Source: Trema orientale
Lineage: Eukaryota; Streptophyta; Magnoliopsida; Rosales; Cannabaceae
Length of the DNA stretch: 64,000 nt
Direction of reading: 5' to 3'
NCBI GenBank assembly: GCA_002914845.1
Contig: JXTC01000341.1
Span: forward strand, 166,727 to 230,726
Each line of letters starts with the position of its first letter. Within the stretch, counting starts at the first letter, position 1. The position numbers were made by a program, and so were the translations under genes. Shown here in pieces: positions 23,129 to 34,897 of this stretch. The notes beneath the pieces are model-generated. The model ran no database searches and was not told the DNA's origin. It saw nothing but the letters and a program-made list of their open reading frames with translations.

Positions 23129-23900
23129 ACAATTAATCTAATTCGTGCTATTAGCTATGAATTAAGTTTGAGTAACTGATTATTTTGTTTCAGGAAAGTA
23201 ATCTGAAAGTTTCTTTTTCTGTTACAACATGACTGGTTGACAGATCATGTTGCAACATGTGATCAGAATCAGTGACTAAATTCCAGATCCGTTTTCCTAA
23301 GTTTGGTAACAAACTTTTCTGATTTTGCAAGTCTTCTAATCAACATTAAATGCTTTTTATTGTTTATTGGCAGATATTAACGTGAAGGCTTGCTTCTTTC
23401 TCTATATTAAGGCCACTCAAGAGTAGCTTTAGATAGAGACCACTTTTTGTATTTTGGCTATTGTGTGTAAAAGAAAGGTTTTTCTTTTAGCCATATTTTA
23501 GACTTAGGAGGTGTCCTAGTCGTTTGAGTGACAGTGCTTCGGGAGAGGTGCTGATTGTCTTCGGGAGAAGATCGACTTCAAGTACCTGGAGGGATTTCAG
23601 AAGAACGAAGTCAACCTAAGACGAGTGGTGCTCGCTAGACACATTGGTGAAGGAATACATCCACATTGCGACAATCAAAAGAGGGAGTCTTTTATTGTAT
23701 AAGTCAAATTGGTGTTTGTATTCATTCAAACTTTACTAGTAGTGTTTATTCTCTGGGCGTGGCCCCTTGGACATAGGTTATCGGGAGATAACTGAACCAA
23801 GTAAAAATATCTTGTGTTATTTTTATAATTTCCGCATTATCACCTCACGTAATTAATTAAAAATTAATTATATTCGGTAATACCTGATTAACGGACCTAA
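23129..23900 (+). mobile_element. Copia (SIRE/Maximus-like) LTR, left end missing
   Basis: The sequence contains phrases typical of SIRE-type LTRs: a CTATATTAAGGCCACTC TATA region (about 23402-23418), GGCGTGGCCCCTTGGACATA and ATCTTGTGTTATTTTT. It ends in GGACCTAACA at 23900, exactly where similarity with the paralogous spacer at 37995 begins. The left boundary is lost at the N gap. No coding part is visible; a solo LTR or one end of a larger element. Confidence 0.65.
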
Positions 23901-24660
23901 CACTTATGTTTGGTGTTAGGCCGAATGTATTGCAATTTGTAAAATTTGCGAATATATCTTGTGATTTGTGAATGAAGAAATTCCTAAACGTGTTGGACCA
24001 AAAAAAAAAGAGGGTCTATTTTTTTTTTTTTTTCCCAAATGATAGAGTGCAATCCTTCATAGTATGAAAACTCAATTATAACCTTCACTCATAGCCAAAG
24101 CGTATTAATGTGTGGCATGATACATAAGAATTAAATGTGCTAATAGGCTCATTCATGCGTGTTTTAGGGCGTGTTTGGTATAGAATTCAAATCTTATTCT
24201 TCAAATCCAGAAACAGCTTTCATATAGAATAGAAAGTTAGAAGGATAAATGTTTTATCCTTCCAACTTTCTATGTAAAAGCTGTTTCTAGATTTGAAGAA
24301 TAAGATTCGAATCTTGTACCAAACGAGCCCTTAGATATCCAAATTGGGTTTTCAAGAACCCGGAAGTCCCAATACAAATAAAATACGTTTGTAAAAGAAA
24401 ATATTTCGCATCCGTTTCTATTGATTATTTGGTTTTAAAATAAATATTTGGAAACACAATTCCATGGACTTTACTAATACCAGGATCCCATGCATCACTA
24501 TACATTCAATTCCCAAATTAGAAAAATAAGATATTTATAAAATATGGAAAATAATAACATAAAATTATCCGTCTAAGGGAAATAAGCCTATAATTTAAGG
24601 TAGCTAACAACTAATTGCTTGGTGAAATTTTAAATAAAGGTACAAAACAGAATAGTCACT
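23901..24660. repeat. Segmentally duplicated spacer, copy A (upstream of RLP2)
   Basis: Nearly collinear with 37995-39235 upstream of RLP3, starting at CTTATGTTTGGTSTTAGGCC. Comparison reveals clean insertions: a 164-bp MITE only here (24167-24330) and a 664-bp element only in copy B (38421-39084). It is evidence that the RLP genes spread as blocks with their spacers. Confidence 0.8.
24167..24330. mobile_element. Tourist-like snapback MITE, 164 bp, TTA target duplication
   Basis: The ends GGGCGTGTTTGGTA and, inverted, GGGCTCGTTTGGTA are flanked by TTA at 24164-24166 and 24331-24333. Nearly the whole element is one perfect hairpin, the arms meeting around TAAATGTTTTATCC. The paralogous site at 38239-38241 has one TTA and no insert, so this is a filled/empty pair. 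The ends and the TTA duplication fit PIF/Harbinger-derived Tourist MITEs. Confidence 0.9.
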
Positions 24661-26316
24661 ACAACAATAATATGAATAAGTGACACTTTATTTATTGAAA
24701 TTTACTTAAAAAATGCCACAATAATAATATTTAGTGGCATTTGTTGAAAAATCTCATTAATTCATAAGGATATTACGATCTATTAAATATATATTTTAAA
24801 ATTTAGATTTAGTAGCAGTTTTAAAATACCACTAAAATTTATCTTTAGTAATATTTTCAAATGGTATTAACATTTTGATTTAGTAGCATTTTAGAAATGC
24901 CACTTTAGTATATTCAAGAAATGCAACTAAATTTTAAATATAGTGACATTCTAAAAATATTACTTATTTATATTCAACTTATTAACTTATTAATAATTAT
25001 AGGAAATAAGACAAAATGAAAAGAACAAATTTAAAGTTAGCTTAAAAGATAATAAGGAAAAAGGGGATATCGTACTCCTTGCATTTCCTTCTTTTTATTA
25101 TTTTTTACTTGCTTAGTTTTTGTTAGATTAGTTAAATACAAGTTGTACCAATCACATATTCAATTTTGATAAAGAGAAATAAGTTATTTATAAAGATATT
25201 AAACGTCATAAGAATTAATATTAAAATTAATAATTTTTTATTTCAGAAAATAACATTAGCAGAAGTTCTAAATTAGTTTTTGTGTGGAAGTGAACTTCTA
25301 TTTAATAAAGTATCTAAGGAATAAACTACTAGGATAACCTAAGAACTAATTTATACGAAATGTGAAATTGTTTGTACATTAGATTTTTTTTTGTGAAATT
25401 TTTTTTTTTGAAAGGATTTTCTGTGTAAAGTTATATACAAGATTTTCGACTTAAGTGATTAAAATAATAAAATGTCTATAAAATGATAAATTAATAAATT
25501 AAATTTAAGACAGCTAAAAGAAAAGAATTTAAAATTCAAATTTTTTCTAGATTCCCAAAAATTTCATGTAAATTTTATTTTATTTTTTGAAAGACCTAAA
25601 ATTATCTACCACCAAATTGAAATAAATTTAAAATAAAACTAACTTATCTACTACTAACTCTTATCTTTTTTCATCTACCTAGTAGTGTGTTTTCACCCCT
25701 TTACGAACTAGTGATCACATTTGGATCAAATGTGTGGCTCCCATGATTTTCGTCTTCTTTCTTTTCAAGCCTCATCTTCTTTCTTTTCTAATGCTAGTAT
25801 AATCTTGTGTTCATTTTTAAATTTATATTTCATATTTTTTTTTGCAGTGACTTATTTTGATTTTATCAATTTGTTAATATTTTCTTTGAATTTTTAATTA
25901 CGTTCATTAATTTAGCCAAAAACTTTATTCGGTACAATTCTTTTTTAGAGATAAAGAAATCGATGGGAGCACAAAATTAAGAGAATGAGGAAAAGGAAAA
26001 CACAAACATATGAGATTTGATCCGTAAGTTAATCTTCTCCCTCTTTTTTCTTGTTTCTATAGGAAACTTTTATATTATTTTTTAATAGCAAAATTTTACT
26101 TATTTTACTTAATAGATAATAGCAGTTATCCTAATTTTCTAGTACCTAAATATATATCAGACATATATTTTTATATGCTCCATTCTCAATTCGAAATTTC
26201 TTTAAAAATTAGATAATTAATACATAGTAAAATAGAGTAAAATACTATAAATTTATAAAATCCCCAAATTCTCATAGATTTGTGAAGTTGTGGCCAGTAG
26301 TACTCACTTGTCAGTG
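24661..26316. other. AT-rich spacer upstream of RLP2
   Basis: No gene is seen. From about 24690 to 24960 the phrase TTTAGTRGCATTTTARAAATGCCACT recurs in degenerate form on both strands, which looks like a decayed inverted/tandem repeat or MITE. The rest is low-complexity AT-rich sequence. Confidence 0.45.
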
Positions 26317-26534
26317 TCTAACATATCTTCTTGACTTACAAGTAGAGTCTTTCCAATGTCCTGTGCTATGCAAAGAAAAATGGTGTTTAAATTTGCCGTA
26401 AAAGTTGGGAAAGCTGAAAAAGCTCGATCTCTTCTCTTTTATTGCATCGATATATTATATATAGACTCCTCATGCTTTCCTTTTTATCTTAACAGATTAT
26501 AAAACCAGTTATACTTGATCATCAATTACTATAT
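26317..26534 (+). promoter_or_regulatory. Proximal promoter and 5' UTR of RLP2
   Basis: Paralogous to 13051-13273 in front of RLP1. A TATATTATATATAG tract at about 26451-26464 lies some 70 bp before the start codon. Similarity begins abruptly at TCTAACATATCTTYTTGACT, probably the edge of the duplicated block. RLP3 shares only the last part and lacks the TATATATA tract. Confidence 0.6.
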
Positions 26535-29500
26535 ATGGCTTTATTCCTTACTCCTGTTACAATTATTTGCCTTGTGTTTCTGGCAGAAACAACTATCATT
26601 AGTTGCTTCGGAAATGGAGGTCACTCCCACGTACTCTGCATTGAGACAGAGAAGCAAGCCCTTTTGAGTCTCAAGCAAGATTTCGTAGATCCCTTTAACC
26701 AACTGGTGTCTTGGAATGTTTCTGAAGAAGAGGACTGCTGCAAATGGGAGAGAGTTGTCTGCAACAACATTACAGGCCATGTCTTCGAGCTCCGCCTTAA
26801 CGATAGCTCTTTAGAAGGCAAGATTAATCCTTCCTTGCTTAATCTCACACATCTTACTCACTTAGATCTAAGTGTCAATTATTTTAATGAGATGAATATT
26901 CCCGCTTTCACGGGTTCTCTTGTGAGTCTAAGGTATCTTAATCTCGAAAGTGGAGGGTTCATGGGAATAGTTCCCCACCAACTTGGAAATCTTTCACGTT
27001 TGCACTATCTTGTCCTTGGACAAGATAATTTGTATGTTGAGAACCTTCATTGGCTCTCTGGACTTTCTTCACTAGAATATCTGGACATGACCGGTGTGAA
27101 CCTTAGTAAAGCATCTGATCATTGGTTTTTAGCAATAAACACACTCCCTTCCTTGATAGAGTTAAGGTTGTCCTCTTGTGGACTTCGTNTGCATTGAGAC
27201 AGAGAAGCAAGCCCTTTTGAGTCTCAAGCAAGATTTCGTAGATCCCTTTAACCAACTGGTGTCTTGGAATGTTTCTGAAGAAGAGGACTGCTGCAAATGG
27301 GAGAGAGTTGTCTGCAACAACATTACAGGCCATGTCTTCGAGCTCCGCCTTAACGATAGCTCTTTAGAAGGCAAGATTAATCCTTCCTTGCTTAATCTCA
27401 CACATCTTACTCACTTAGATCTAAGTGTCAATTATTTTAATGAGATGAATATTCCCGCTTTCACGGGTTCTCTTGTGAGTCTAAGGTATCTTAATCTCGA
27501 AAGTGGAGGGTTCATGGGAATAGTTCCCCACCAACTTGGAAATCTTTCACGTTTGCACTATCTTGTCCTTGGACAAGATAATTTGTATGTTGAGAACCTT
27601 CATTGGCTCTCTGGACTTTCTTCACTAGAATATCTGGACATGACCGGTGTGAACCTTAGTAAAGCATCTGATCATTGGTTTTTAGCAATAAACACACTCC
27701 CTTCCTTGATAGAGTTAAGGTTGTCCTCTTGTGGACTTCGTCATATTCAGTTTCCATCTCATCTCAATCTTACATCGCTTGAGGTACTTGCCTTAAGTGA
27801 CAACCATTTTGAAGATCCTATTCCCTCTGCCATACAAAACCTGACTTCCATTATCAGCCTAGACTTGTCATCTAATGCTTTATTCCAAGGAAAAATACCG
27901 AGGTCTATCGGAAATCTCTGCAATTTGGAGTCGATTGATTTGTCGGACAATGAATACAGTGGAGAAATCTCATATGCATTTGAAAGCTTGTTAGGATGCC
28001 TTTCAAATAGGCTACAATCACTGCGTTTGGATGGAGATAATAATTTTGGAAAGTGCTTTACGGGTCAAATCCCTGATGAAATTGGAGAGTTCAAAAACCT
28101 GGTTTATCTCTCTCTTTCCGGCCATAAAATTTATGGTCCTATCCCAATGTCAATTGGAAAATTATCAGCCTTGAAGTCATTAAATATTGCTGATAACCAA
28201 TTGAATGGATCTCTTCCAGAAAGTTTGGGTTCTCTCTCTAATTTGGAAGAACTTGAAATCTATTCAAACAATTTAGAAGGTCCTGCTTCTGAAGTTCATT
28301 TTGCCAACCTTACAAATTTGAGGGAAATAATTGCTTATGGTAATCAATTGAGTCTCAAAGTTAGTCCATACTGGATTCCTCCCTTTCATCTCCAGAAAAT
28401 AAATTTAGGATCTTGGAACTTGGGTCCTCAATTTCCAATGTGGCTTCAATCACAGAAAATTTTTTCGTTTTTGAACCTATCCAACACTAGAATATCAGAT
28501 GTCATTCCCAATTGGTTTTGGAATTTATCTACTCATGATGGTTGGATTGACCTCTCTCAAAACCAAATATATGGGGCAATTCCTTATTTGCCTGCTGATG
28601 TTGATAGTGTCAGACTAATGTACTTAAATTCCAACAAGTTCAGTGGGTCATTACCTCGTATCTCTTCTGGTATTGCGGTGCTAGATCTTTCCAACAATTC
28701 CTTTTCTGGAGGCATTTCTCACTTCTTTTGTGATCAGATGGGTGATCAAAGCAAATTGTCTTTCTTTGATCTTAAAGATAATCTTCTATCTGGCGAGATT
28801 CCGGATTGTTGGATGTATTGGCGATATTTGGAAGTAATAAACTTGGATAACAACAATCTGACTGGGGAAATTCCAAACTCCATGGGATCTTTAGAGTACT
28901 TAATTTCATTGCACCTCCGCAATAATAGCCTCTCTGGAAAAATACCCAAGTCTCTTCATAACTGTTCTCGTTTGTATGGTCTTGACCTTGGTTTGAATAA
29001 TCTGGTTGGAACTATACCAAGATGGATTGGAAGTCTTTTGCAACTACAAATTCTTGGCCTTCGTTCAAACAAGCTGATGGGGCAGATTCCAGTTGAGCTC
29101 TGTGCACTTACTGCCCTTCAAATATTGGATGTTGCTGATAATAACTTATTTGGCACAATACCTAAATGTTTCAAAAATTTCACCGCCATGGCCGCCCTAA
29201 CTCGATCGGATCTCCTGTTTTACACCTACACGCCTATGGAGAGTGAAGTTCTGGTGATAAAAGGGAGGGAAAGCCAAATTGGAAGAAGCATATATCTTGA
29301 AACTGACCTAGACCTTTCGAGTAACAACTTATCTGGAGAAATCCCGGAAGAGCTCACGAATCTTCAGGGCCTACGGTCTCTGAATCTTTCGGGAAATCAT
29401 CTGAGAGGACGCATTCCAGATAAGATCGGCAACATAACAATGATCGAATCTCTTGATCTCTCGCGGAACCATTTGTCCGGTACAATTCCTCCAAGCATTT

Positions 29501-29892
29501 CAAGTTTAACTTTCTTGTGTAAATTGAACTTGTCGTACAACAACTTGTCAGGAGAAATTCCAAGGAGCACCCAAATGCAGAGCTTGGAAGCTTCTGGTTT
29601 CATTGGCAACCAGCTTTGCGGGCCTCCACTTAGCAGTCGCTGCGGAGAAGGTGGGAAGACAACACTGGCTGGAGGAGTTGCAGGTAATGAGGATGGAGAA
29701 AGAGAAGAGGAGGAAGAAGAGTATTGGTTCCGAATGGGCATCGCAGTGGGATTTGTAATGGGCTTCATGGCCGTCATTGCTCCTTTGTTTTATAGCAGAT
29801 TCTGGAGACGTGTGTATTTTTGGTTCTTCGAGGACTACTTGTGGTACAAGATCTTAGATTGCTTTATTAAGTTTAAATATATCATTTCATAG
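26535..29892 (+). CDS. LRR receptor-like protein (RLP2), EIX2/HcrVf-like; model disturbed by an assembly duplication
   Basis: Same architecture as RLP1: signal peptide, cysteine-flanked N-terminal cap, LRR ectodomain with island (VLVIKGRESQI), four final repeats, acidic stretch, GxxxG-containing membrane helix, short basic-aromatic tail with no kinase. The first 654 bp (26535-27188) are followed by an N, and then bases 26637-27188 recur exactly as 27190-27741. If the false copy is ignored, 26535-27188 continues in frame at 27742-29892 and gives 934 residues, close to the family size. RLP2 has one repeat fewer than RLP1 in the variable central block. Inferred role: plasma-membrane immune receptor; ligand unknown. 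Similarity with the relic at 35595 extends past the stop for about 300 bp. Confidence 0.92.
26637..27741. other. False duplication around a single N (27189)
   Basis: Bases 26637-27188 (552 bp) and 27190-27741 agree at every position I compared. The N sits exactly between them. Real duplications in this cluster differ by several percent and would not end at a gap character. The simplest reading is two overlapping contig ends joined without merging. It creates an apparent truncated gene and a second gene fragment that probably do not exist. Confidence 0.9.
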
Positions 29893-30229
29893 TTAATTTG
29901 CTTAATAAGCTTTTGTTTGCAATAGATAGAACTAAGTGCATGTAATAATAAGTGGATAATCTTGGACTGCTTTTGTCGCTTGCAATGCTAGCTTGATGAA
30001 ATAATTGATACAAAAGTTTCGTTTTCTGTTTGTGGATGGTAGTGGAAGTTTGTACTATATGCATTCTACTCACGTTACTTGGTGTAAGTAACTATGCATG
30101 CGGCCCCACTTATTATTTTTAAATAAATTTTGTCTCTATACACTGATGTTTTGTGTTTCACAATCTGCACCCCACTTAACACTAAACATGTTTTTTTCGT
30201 TTGTTCGTATGTGTATGTGTGTATATATA

Positions 30230-30713
30230 TGGTCAAGTTGCAGTGGAGATTTTTNNNNNNNNNNNNNNNNNNNNNNNNNNNNNNNNNNNNNNNNNNNNNN
30301 NNNNNNNNNNNNNNNNNNNNNNNNNNNNNNNNNNNNNNNNNNNNNNNNNNNNNNNNNNNNNNNNNNNNNNNNNNNNNNNNNNNNNNNNNNNNNNNNNNNN
30401 NNNNNNNNNNNNNNNNNNNNNNNNNNNNNNNNNNNNNNNNNNNNNNNNNNNNNNNNNNNNNNNNNNNNNNNNNNNNNNNNNNNNNNNNNNNNNNNNNNNN
30501 NNNNNNNNNNNNNNNNNNNNNNNNNNNNNNNNNNNNNNNNNNNNNNNNNNNNNNNNNNNNNAAATAAATAAAAAAGAAAAATATTTGAATAAAACATTAA
30601 TTGATCAAGTAATGGAAATAGATGAAATTACTTGCTATTGTAGGTCATATTTAACTTGATAATTTTACCCATCCACGGAGTAAAAATAAAAATCTCCATT
30701 GAAACATCACCCA
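30230..30713. mobile_element. Second copy of the TA-flanked TIR element, holding the large N gap
   Basis: The right end (about 30665-30713) matches the right TIR of 2606-3318, with the inverted AATCTCCATTGAAACATCACCC phrase in slightly changed form and TA repeats outside. The left end, after a TA run at 30222-30230, is a more decayed GGTCAAGTTGCAGTGGAGA before the Ns. The interior next to the right end also matches the first copy. The paralogous spacer at 35988 lacks this element. Confidence 0.65.
30255..30561. other. Assembly gap of 307 N
   Basis: Unknown sequence. It falls inside the TIR element, so a self-folding repeat is a plausible cause of the break. All frames spanning it are meaningless. 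Confidence 1.
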
Positions 30714-31165
30714 TATATATATAATAGCTATTAATATACTTTTAGGAATAATTAAATAATTTTCATTAAGACGTTTCTAAAAAAAAAAATTCAATTAATT
30801 GTAAACGAAAAAATTTCATTACTGGAGTCTATGATTTTAAATCCAAATGTATTATTTAATATGTATTATATGTGTAATACATTTATTGTAATAATAGTAT
30901 CCACATATTAACTCATCATCACATAATATTTGACTCAGAAAAGAAACTTAATATTACTAATTGTGTTTCTTTCTTTCAAATTTATTTTTCAAAATCGAGG
31001 GTATAATTGTCAAAATATAGTTAACTCCATTTTTTTCAAATGAGAATTTCAAAATTCTAACCAAACAAAAATCTCACAATTTCATTCCTTTTCATTACTA
31101 TTACCACTATAATCAATTTCATTTCACCTAATCAAATGCCTACTTAGGTTATTGCGTAAGATTTT

Positions 31166-31425
31166 GGGTTAATGGTACGATTGGTCTCTAACTTATTACT
31201 ATTTTAGCATATTGTTCCCGAACATTTTTTGTGGCATTCCAGTACCTAAAGTTTTCATTTTTGGCACCATTAGTCCTTTTGGCATATTACATCCAAGATT
31301 CCGTTAGCATTCATTTAAATGGAAGAAATTCTGTACTATTGATTCCTATTATTTTAATTGTTTAGAAATTTGGAATCTACATTTTGTTTACAATTCCTAT
31401 TAGGAACCAATGATGCCATTTACCC
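31166..31425. mobile_element. MULE-type MITE, 260 bp, 9-bp target duplication, empty site known
   Basis: The left end GGGTTAATGGTACGATTGG and the right end, inverted GGGTAAATGGCATCATTGG, form imperfect TIRs. TAAGATTTT flanks both ends (31157-31165 and 31426-31434), and a 9-bp duplication is the mark of Mutator-like transposition. The paralogous spacer has the uninterrupted site GGCGTAAGATTTTCATT at 36008-36016. The insertion therefore came after the block duplication. Confidence 0.88.
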
Positions 31426-31751
31426 TAAGATTTTCATTTCTCACTTATTTTGTTTACATCCTTGGCGAGTCATTTTTCAATTACACGTAGTAAATTAGTT
31501 GAAACTTAATAGAGCAGATTACCAATCATATTTGGATTTAACCCCAAAAAAGACATCCTTCTTTTTCTTTTAACTTTCAAATGTTTCGAATAGTCGATAC
31601 AAATATAGCCAAAATGATGAGTTACAAAGATTCTGGATTCAATGTGTTTAGAACGACTATCTTCACCAAGTGATAAATTTGGGTCCATATTTCGATTTCT
31701 GTTTGAATTATGTCACATGACCTTGCTCATGTACTTGAATTAGTAATAAAC

Positions 31752-33192
31752 TGTTGGATTTAAAAACGATTTTCGCAGCGGAAAAATTGGCCCATGAACA
31801 TTCAAAAATTTTCTCAAAACAATTGACTATATGAGTGCATAGTATTAATTCATATCAAATAGGAATATACAAAGAGAATAGATCTAATATCTTTTGTAGC
31901 CTATCAGCGGATCCTAGCTTTTCTGTCTTCTAAATTACGATCTTCCAATCCAAGCCTCAAGCACAACTGGATGAACGTGTAGGCGTTGCATATAATTTCT
32001 TAAAACTCACACTTTAGGCACTTGCAATTTTCTCAATACATGAGATTGCAAGAGTTTTATTCTACAGAGAATAGAAAGACTCTTTTCTTTTTCTCTCTAA
32101 TTTATGGATACTCTGTAAAAAAAAACGTAGTGTATCTTCTTTTTTTTTTTTTTTTTTTGGCTAGGGTTTATTTTATATATATATTTATTAAATTTTTTAA
32201 TAAATAATATATTAATCAAATCAATATATATATAACTTTAAAAAAAAACATTACTTTTTGTTTATAGGAAACGTAAGTTTCCCTTTTTTTTTTTTTTAAA
32301 AACATGATTTTATATATATATATTTAAATTAATTAATCTAATTAATTAATTAATATATATATATATATATCTATATAAACCAGCAGATAACTATTTCACT
32401 TTCAGTCAGTTTCTCAATTTCTATTTATCTAGTTATCTCATAATTAGATATTTTTAAATTCAAAATTTAAACAAATTGGGAAACTTATCCCTCTATAAAT
32501 TTAAATTAATTAATTCAAAATTAATTAATTATTTGATTAATAACAATTATTAATTACATATAGATAGACTATTTATCTAGACAAAGTGTGCAGAAATATA
32601 AATAATGTAATATCCAGTACAGTGTTTGTATGAGGTAGAATTGAGGACCTATGGACCAGTAATTCAAGCTCTAATAAATTATGACAATTAATTAAACTCT
32701 TTAATTAATTTGTCTAATTTATTAATTCCAGTATTACTCTACTAAAAATCCGGAATCGCACTCTTGAAATTACAGAATTGATTTACTCAGAAAACAACAA
32801 GTAATCCATCGATTTAATCATTACATGTAGTTCAATCCTCCATAGACAATTCATAATTAGAGCTAGGTCATGTTCCGTTTACCTCTCTAATTACACCTTT
32901 ATCCTTGTGTACCATTGAATGAACTATTAATTTATAAATCTATTATAAATTAAGTACTCAAACTGTTCAAGTCCTGAATCAATACAAAAGGGAATCATCT
33001 TTCTTGCTTCCTAATGGAAGGAATGGATTCCATATCTGTATGCTATATTCCCAGCTACTCATCTCATCATGCTCTAAAGATACAAGTATTTCGATCTGTT
33101 TACGAAACAAACCTTTAACAAGTATGTCAAAGAACATAATGTTATAAATAGGAGTCTATAACTACTCAGGATTAATATTGATTTACATATAA
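31752..33192 (-). mobile_element. Probable LTR-derived insertion (Copia-like), minus orientation
   Basis: Similarity between the RLP2 and RLP3 downstream spacers stops at 31751, where TGTTGGATTTAAAAACG begins. On the minus strand that reads as an LTR end (TTCCGCTGCGAAAATCG to CCAACA), a common ending in plant Copia LTRs. The interior is AT-rich, with no coding sequence. The other end is not clear; a separate Copia fragment starts at about 33193, and 34898-35594 may be a continuation of the same LTR. Confidence 0.4.
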
Positions 33193-34897
33193 TTGAGGCA
33201 GTCTGTGATCCTAATTGGCAGTAGGCTATGGCTGAGAAACTTACAGCATTGCATCAGATGCATACTTGGGACTTGGTACCTTTACCACCTGGTAAACGAG
33301 CCATTCGTTCTCGTTGGGTCTATAAGATCAAAATCAAGTCAAATGGATCTATTTAACGGTACAAAGCCCGATTAGTTGCTAAAGAGTATTCTCAGGAATA
33401 CAGTATGGACTATGAGGAGACTTTTGCCCCTATTGCAAAAATGACTACAGTTCGCACCCTTTTTGCAGTTGCTTATGTTCGTCGGTGGAATATTACTCAG
33501 ATGGATGTCAAAAATGCCTTCTTAAATGGCAATCTTCAAGAAGAAGTCTATGTGGTTCCCCCTCTTGGTGTTTCTTATAATCCTAGTAAAGTTTACAAGC
33601 TCAGAAAAGCACTTTATGGTCTCAAACAGGCACCTCGAGTATGGTTTGAAAAATTCTCTACTGTGATTACTTCTCTTGGCTTCTCTCCTAGTTATCATGA
33701 TTAAGCTTTGTTTGTCAAGTGTACTTCAACTGGTCGTATTTTACTTTCTTTATATATTGATGGCATAATTATTACTGGTGATGATGTCAATGGAATTGCA
33801 GCCTTGAAGTTAGAGTTAGCCTATTGTTTTACAATGAAGGATTTGGGTTCCTTGCGTTATTTTTTGGGTATTGAAATTGCTTCTTCTTCGAAAGGTTATC
33901 TTCTTTCTCAGTCTAAGTACATAGCTGACATATTTAAGCGTGCTCGTGTTACTAATAGTAAGACTGTTGATACTTCTCTCGAATTAAATGCTCGGTATTC
34001 TTTTTTTGATAGTTTTCCTCTACCAAATCCGAGTTTATATCGTACTATTATTGGTAGCTTGGTTTACCTCACTATCACGCATCCAGATATTACATATATT
34101 GTTCATATAGTTAGTCAGTTTGTTACTTCTCCTACTACGGTTCATTGGACAGCTGTTCTTTGTATTTTGAGGTATTTTCGCGGTACTCAGTTTCAATGTC
34201 TTTTACTTTTGTCTACCCCTTCCTTGGAACTACGTGCGTATTCTGATGTTAATTGGGCGAGTGATCCTACCGATCGTAAGTCTACAACAAGATTTTGTGT
34301 CCTTTTGGGTGATTCTCTTATTTCTTGAAAGAGCAAAAAATAAGATATTGTATCTAGATCTTCCACAGAAGCGGAGTATCATGTTATGACCTCTACCACT
34401 TGTGAGATAGTTTGGTTGCATTGGCTACTTACTGATATGGGTGTTTTTTCGTCTCGTCCCACGCCATTATATTGTGACAGTAAGAGTGCTATTCAGATTG
34501 CACATAATTCAGTTTTTCAAGAGCGAACTAAACACATCGAGATTGATTGTCATATCGTTCGTCATCATTATCAAATTGGCACACTCATTTTACCTTTTGT
34601 CTCTTCTGCTATGCAGATTGCTGACTTGTTTACAAAGGCACATACGACCTCATGTTTTCGATTCTTGTTCAGCAAACTCTCGATGCTTTTTGCAGCTGCA
34701 TCGTGAGTTTGAGGGGGGATGTTAGATTATATTTAGGCTTTTATTATTCTTTAGTGAGGGTATTTTAGTCCTTTTATTATCTGTTTGTTAGTCTATATAA
34801 ACTCTTTTTTCTGATGTATTTTCTGAGAGTTATGCAATAAGAAACCCTAGTTGTTTGTTCTTCTCCAATTCAATTCTTAAAGTTATCAGCGATAACA
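33193..34897 (+). mobile_element. 5'-truncated Copia (Ale/Retrofit-like) element, broken
   Basis: Reverse transcriptase begins abruptly at about 33193 (DLVPLPPGKRAIRSRWVYKI), followed by the catalytic region and RNase H up to about 34706. A polypurine tract (TTGAGGGGGGA) is followed by a short 3' LTR, about 34720-34897, starting TGTTAGATTATATTTAGG. LTR length and PPT suit the Ale/Retrofit lineage. Gag, protease, integrase and the 5' LTR are absent, and the remaining frame has about three breaks. A fossil. Confidence 0.85.

Noticed and set aside
27178-29892. A separate second RLP gene starting just before the N
   Set aside because: Its first 552 bp repeat the end of the preceding segment exactly and it lacks a signal peptide; best explained as one gene plus an assembly overlap.
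30098-30659. Frames across the N block
   Set aside because: More than two thirds of each consists of unknown bases.
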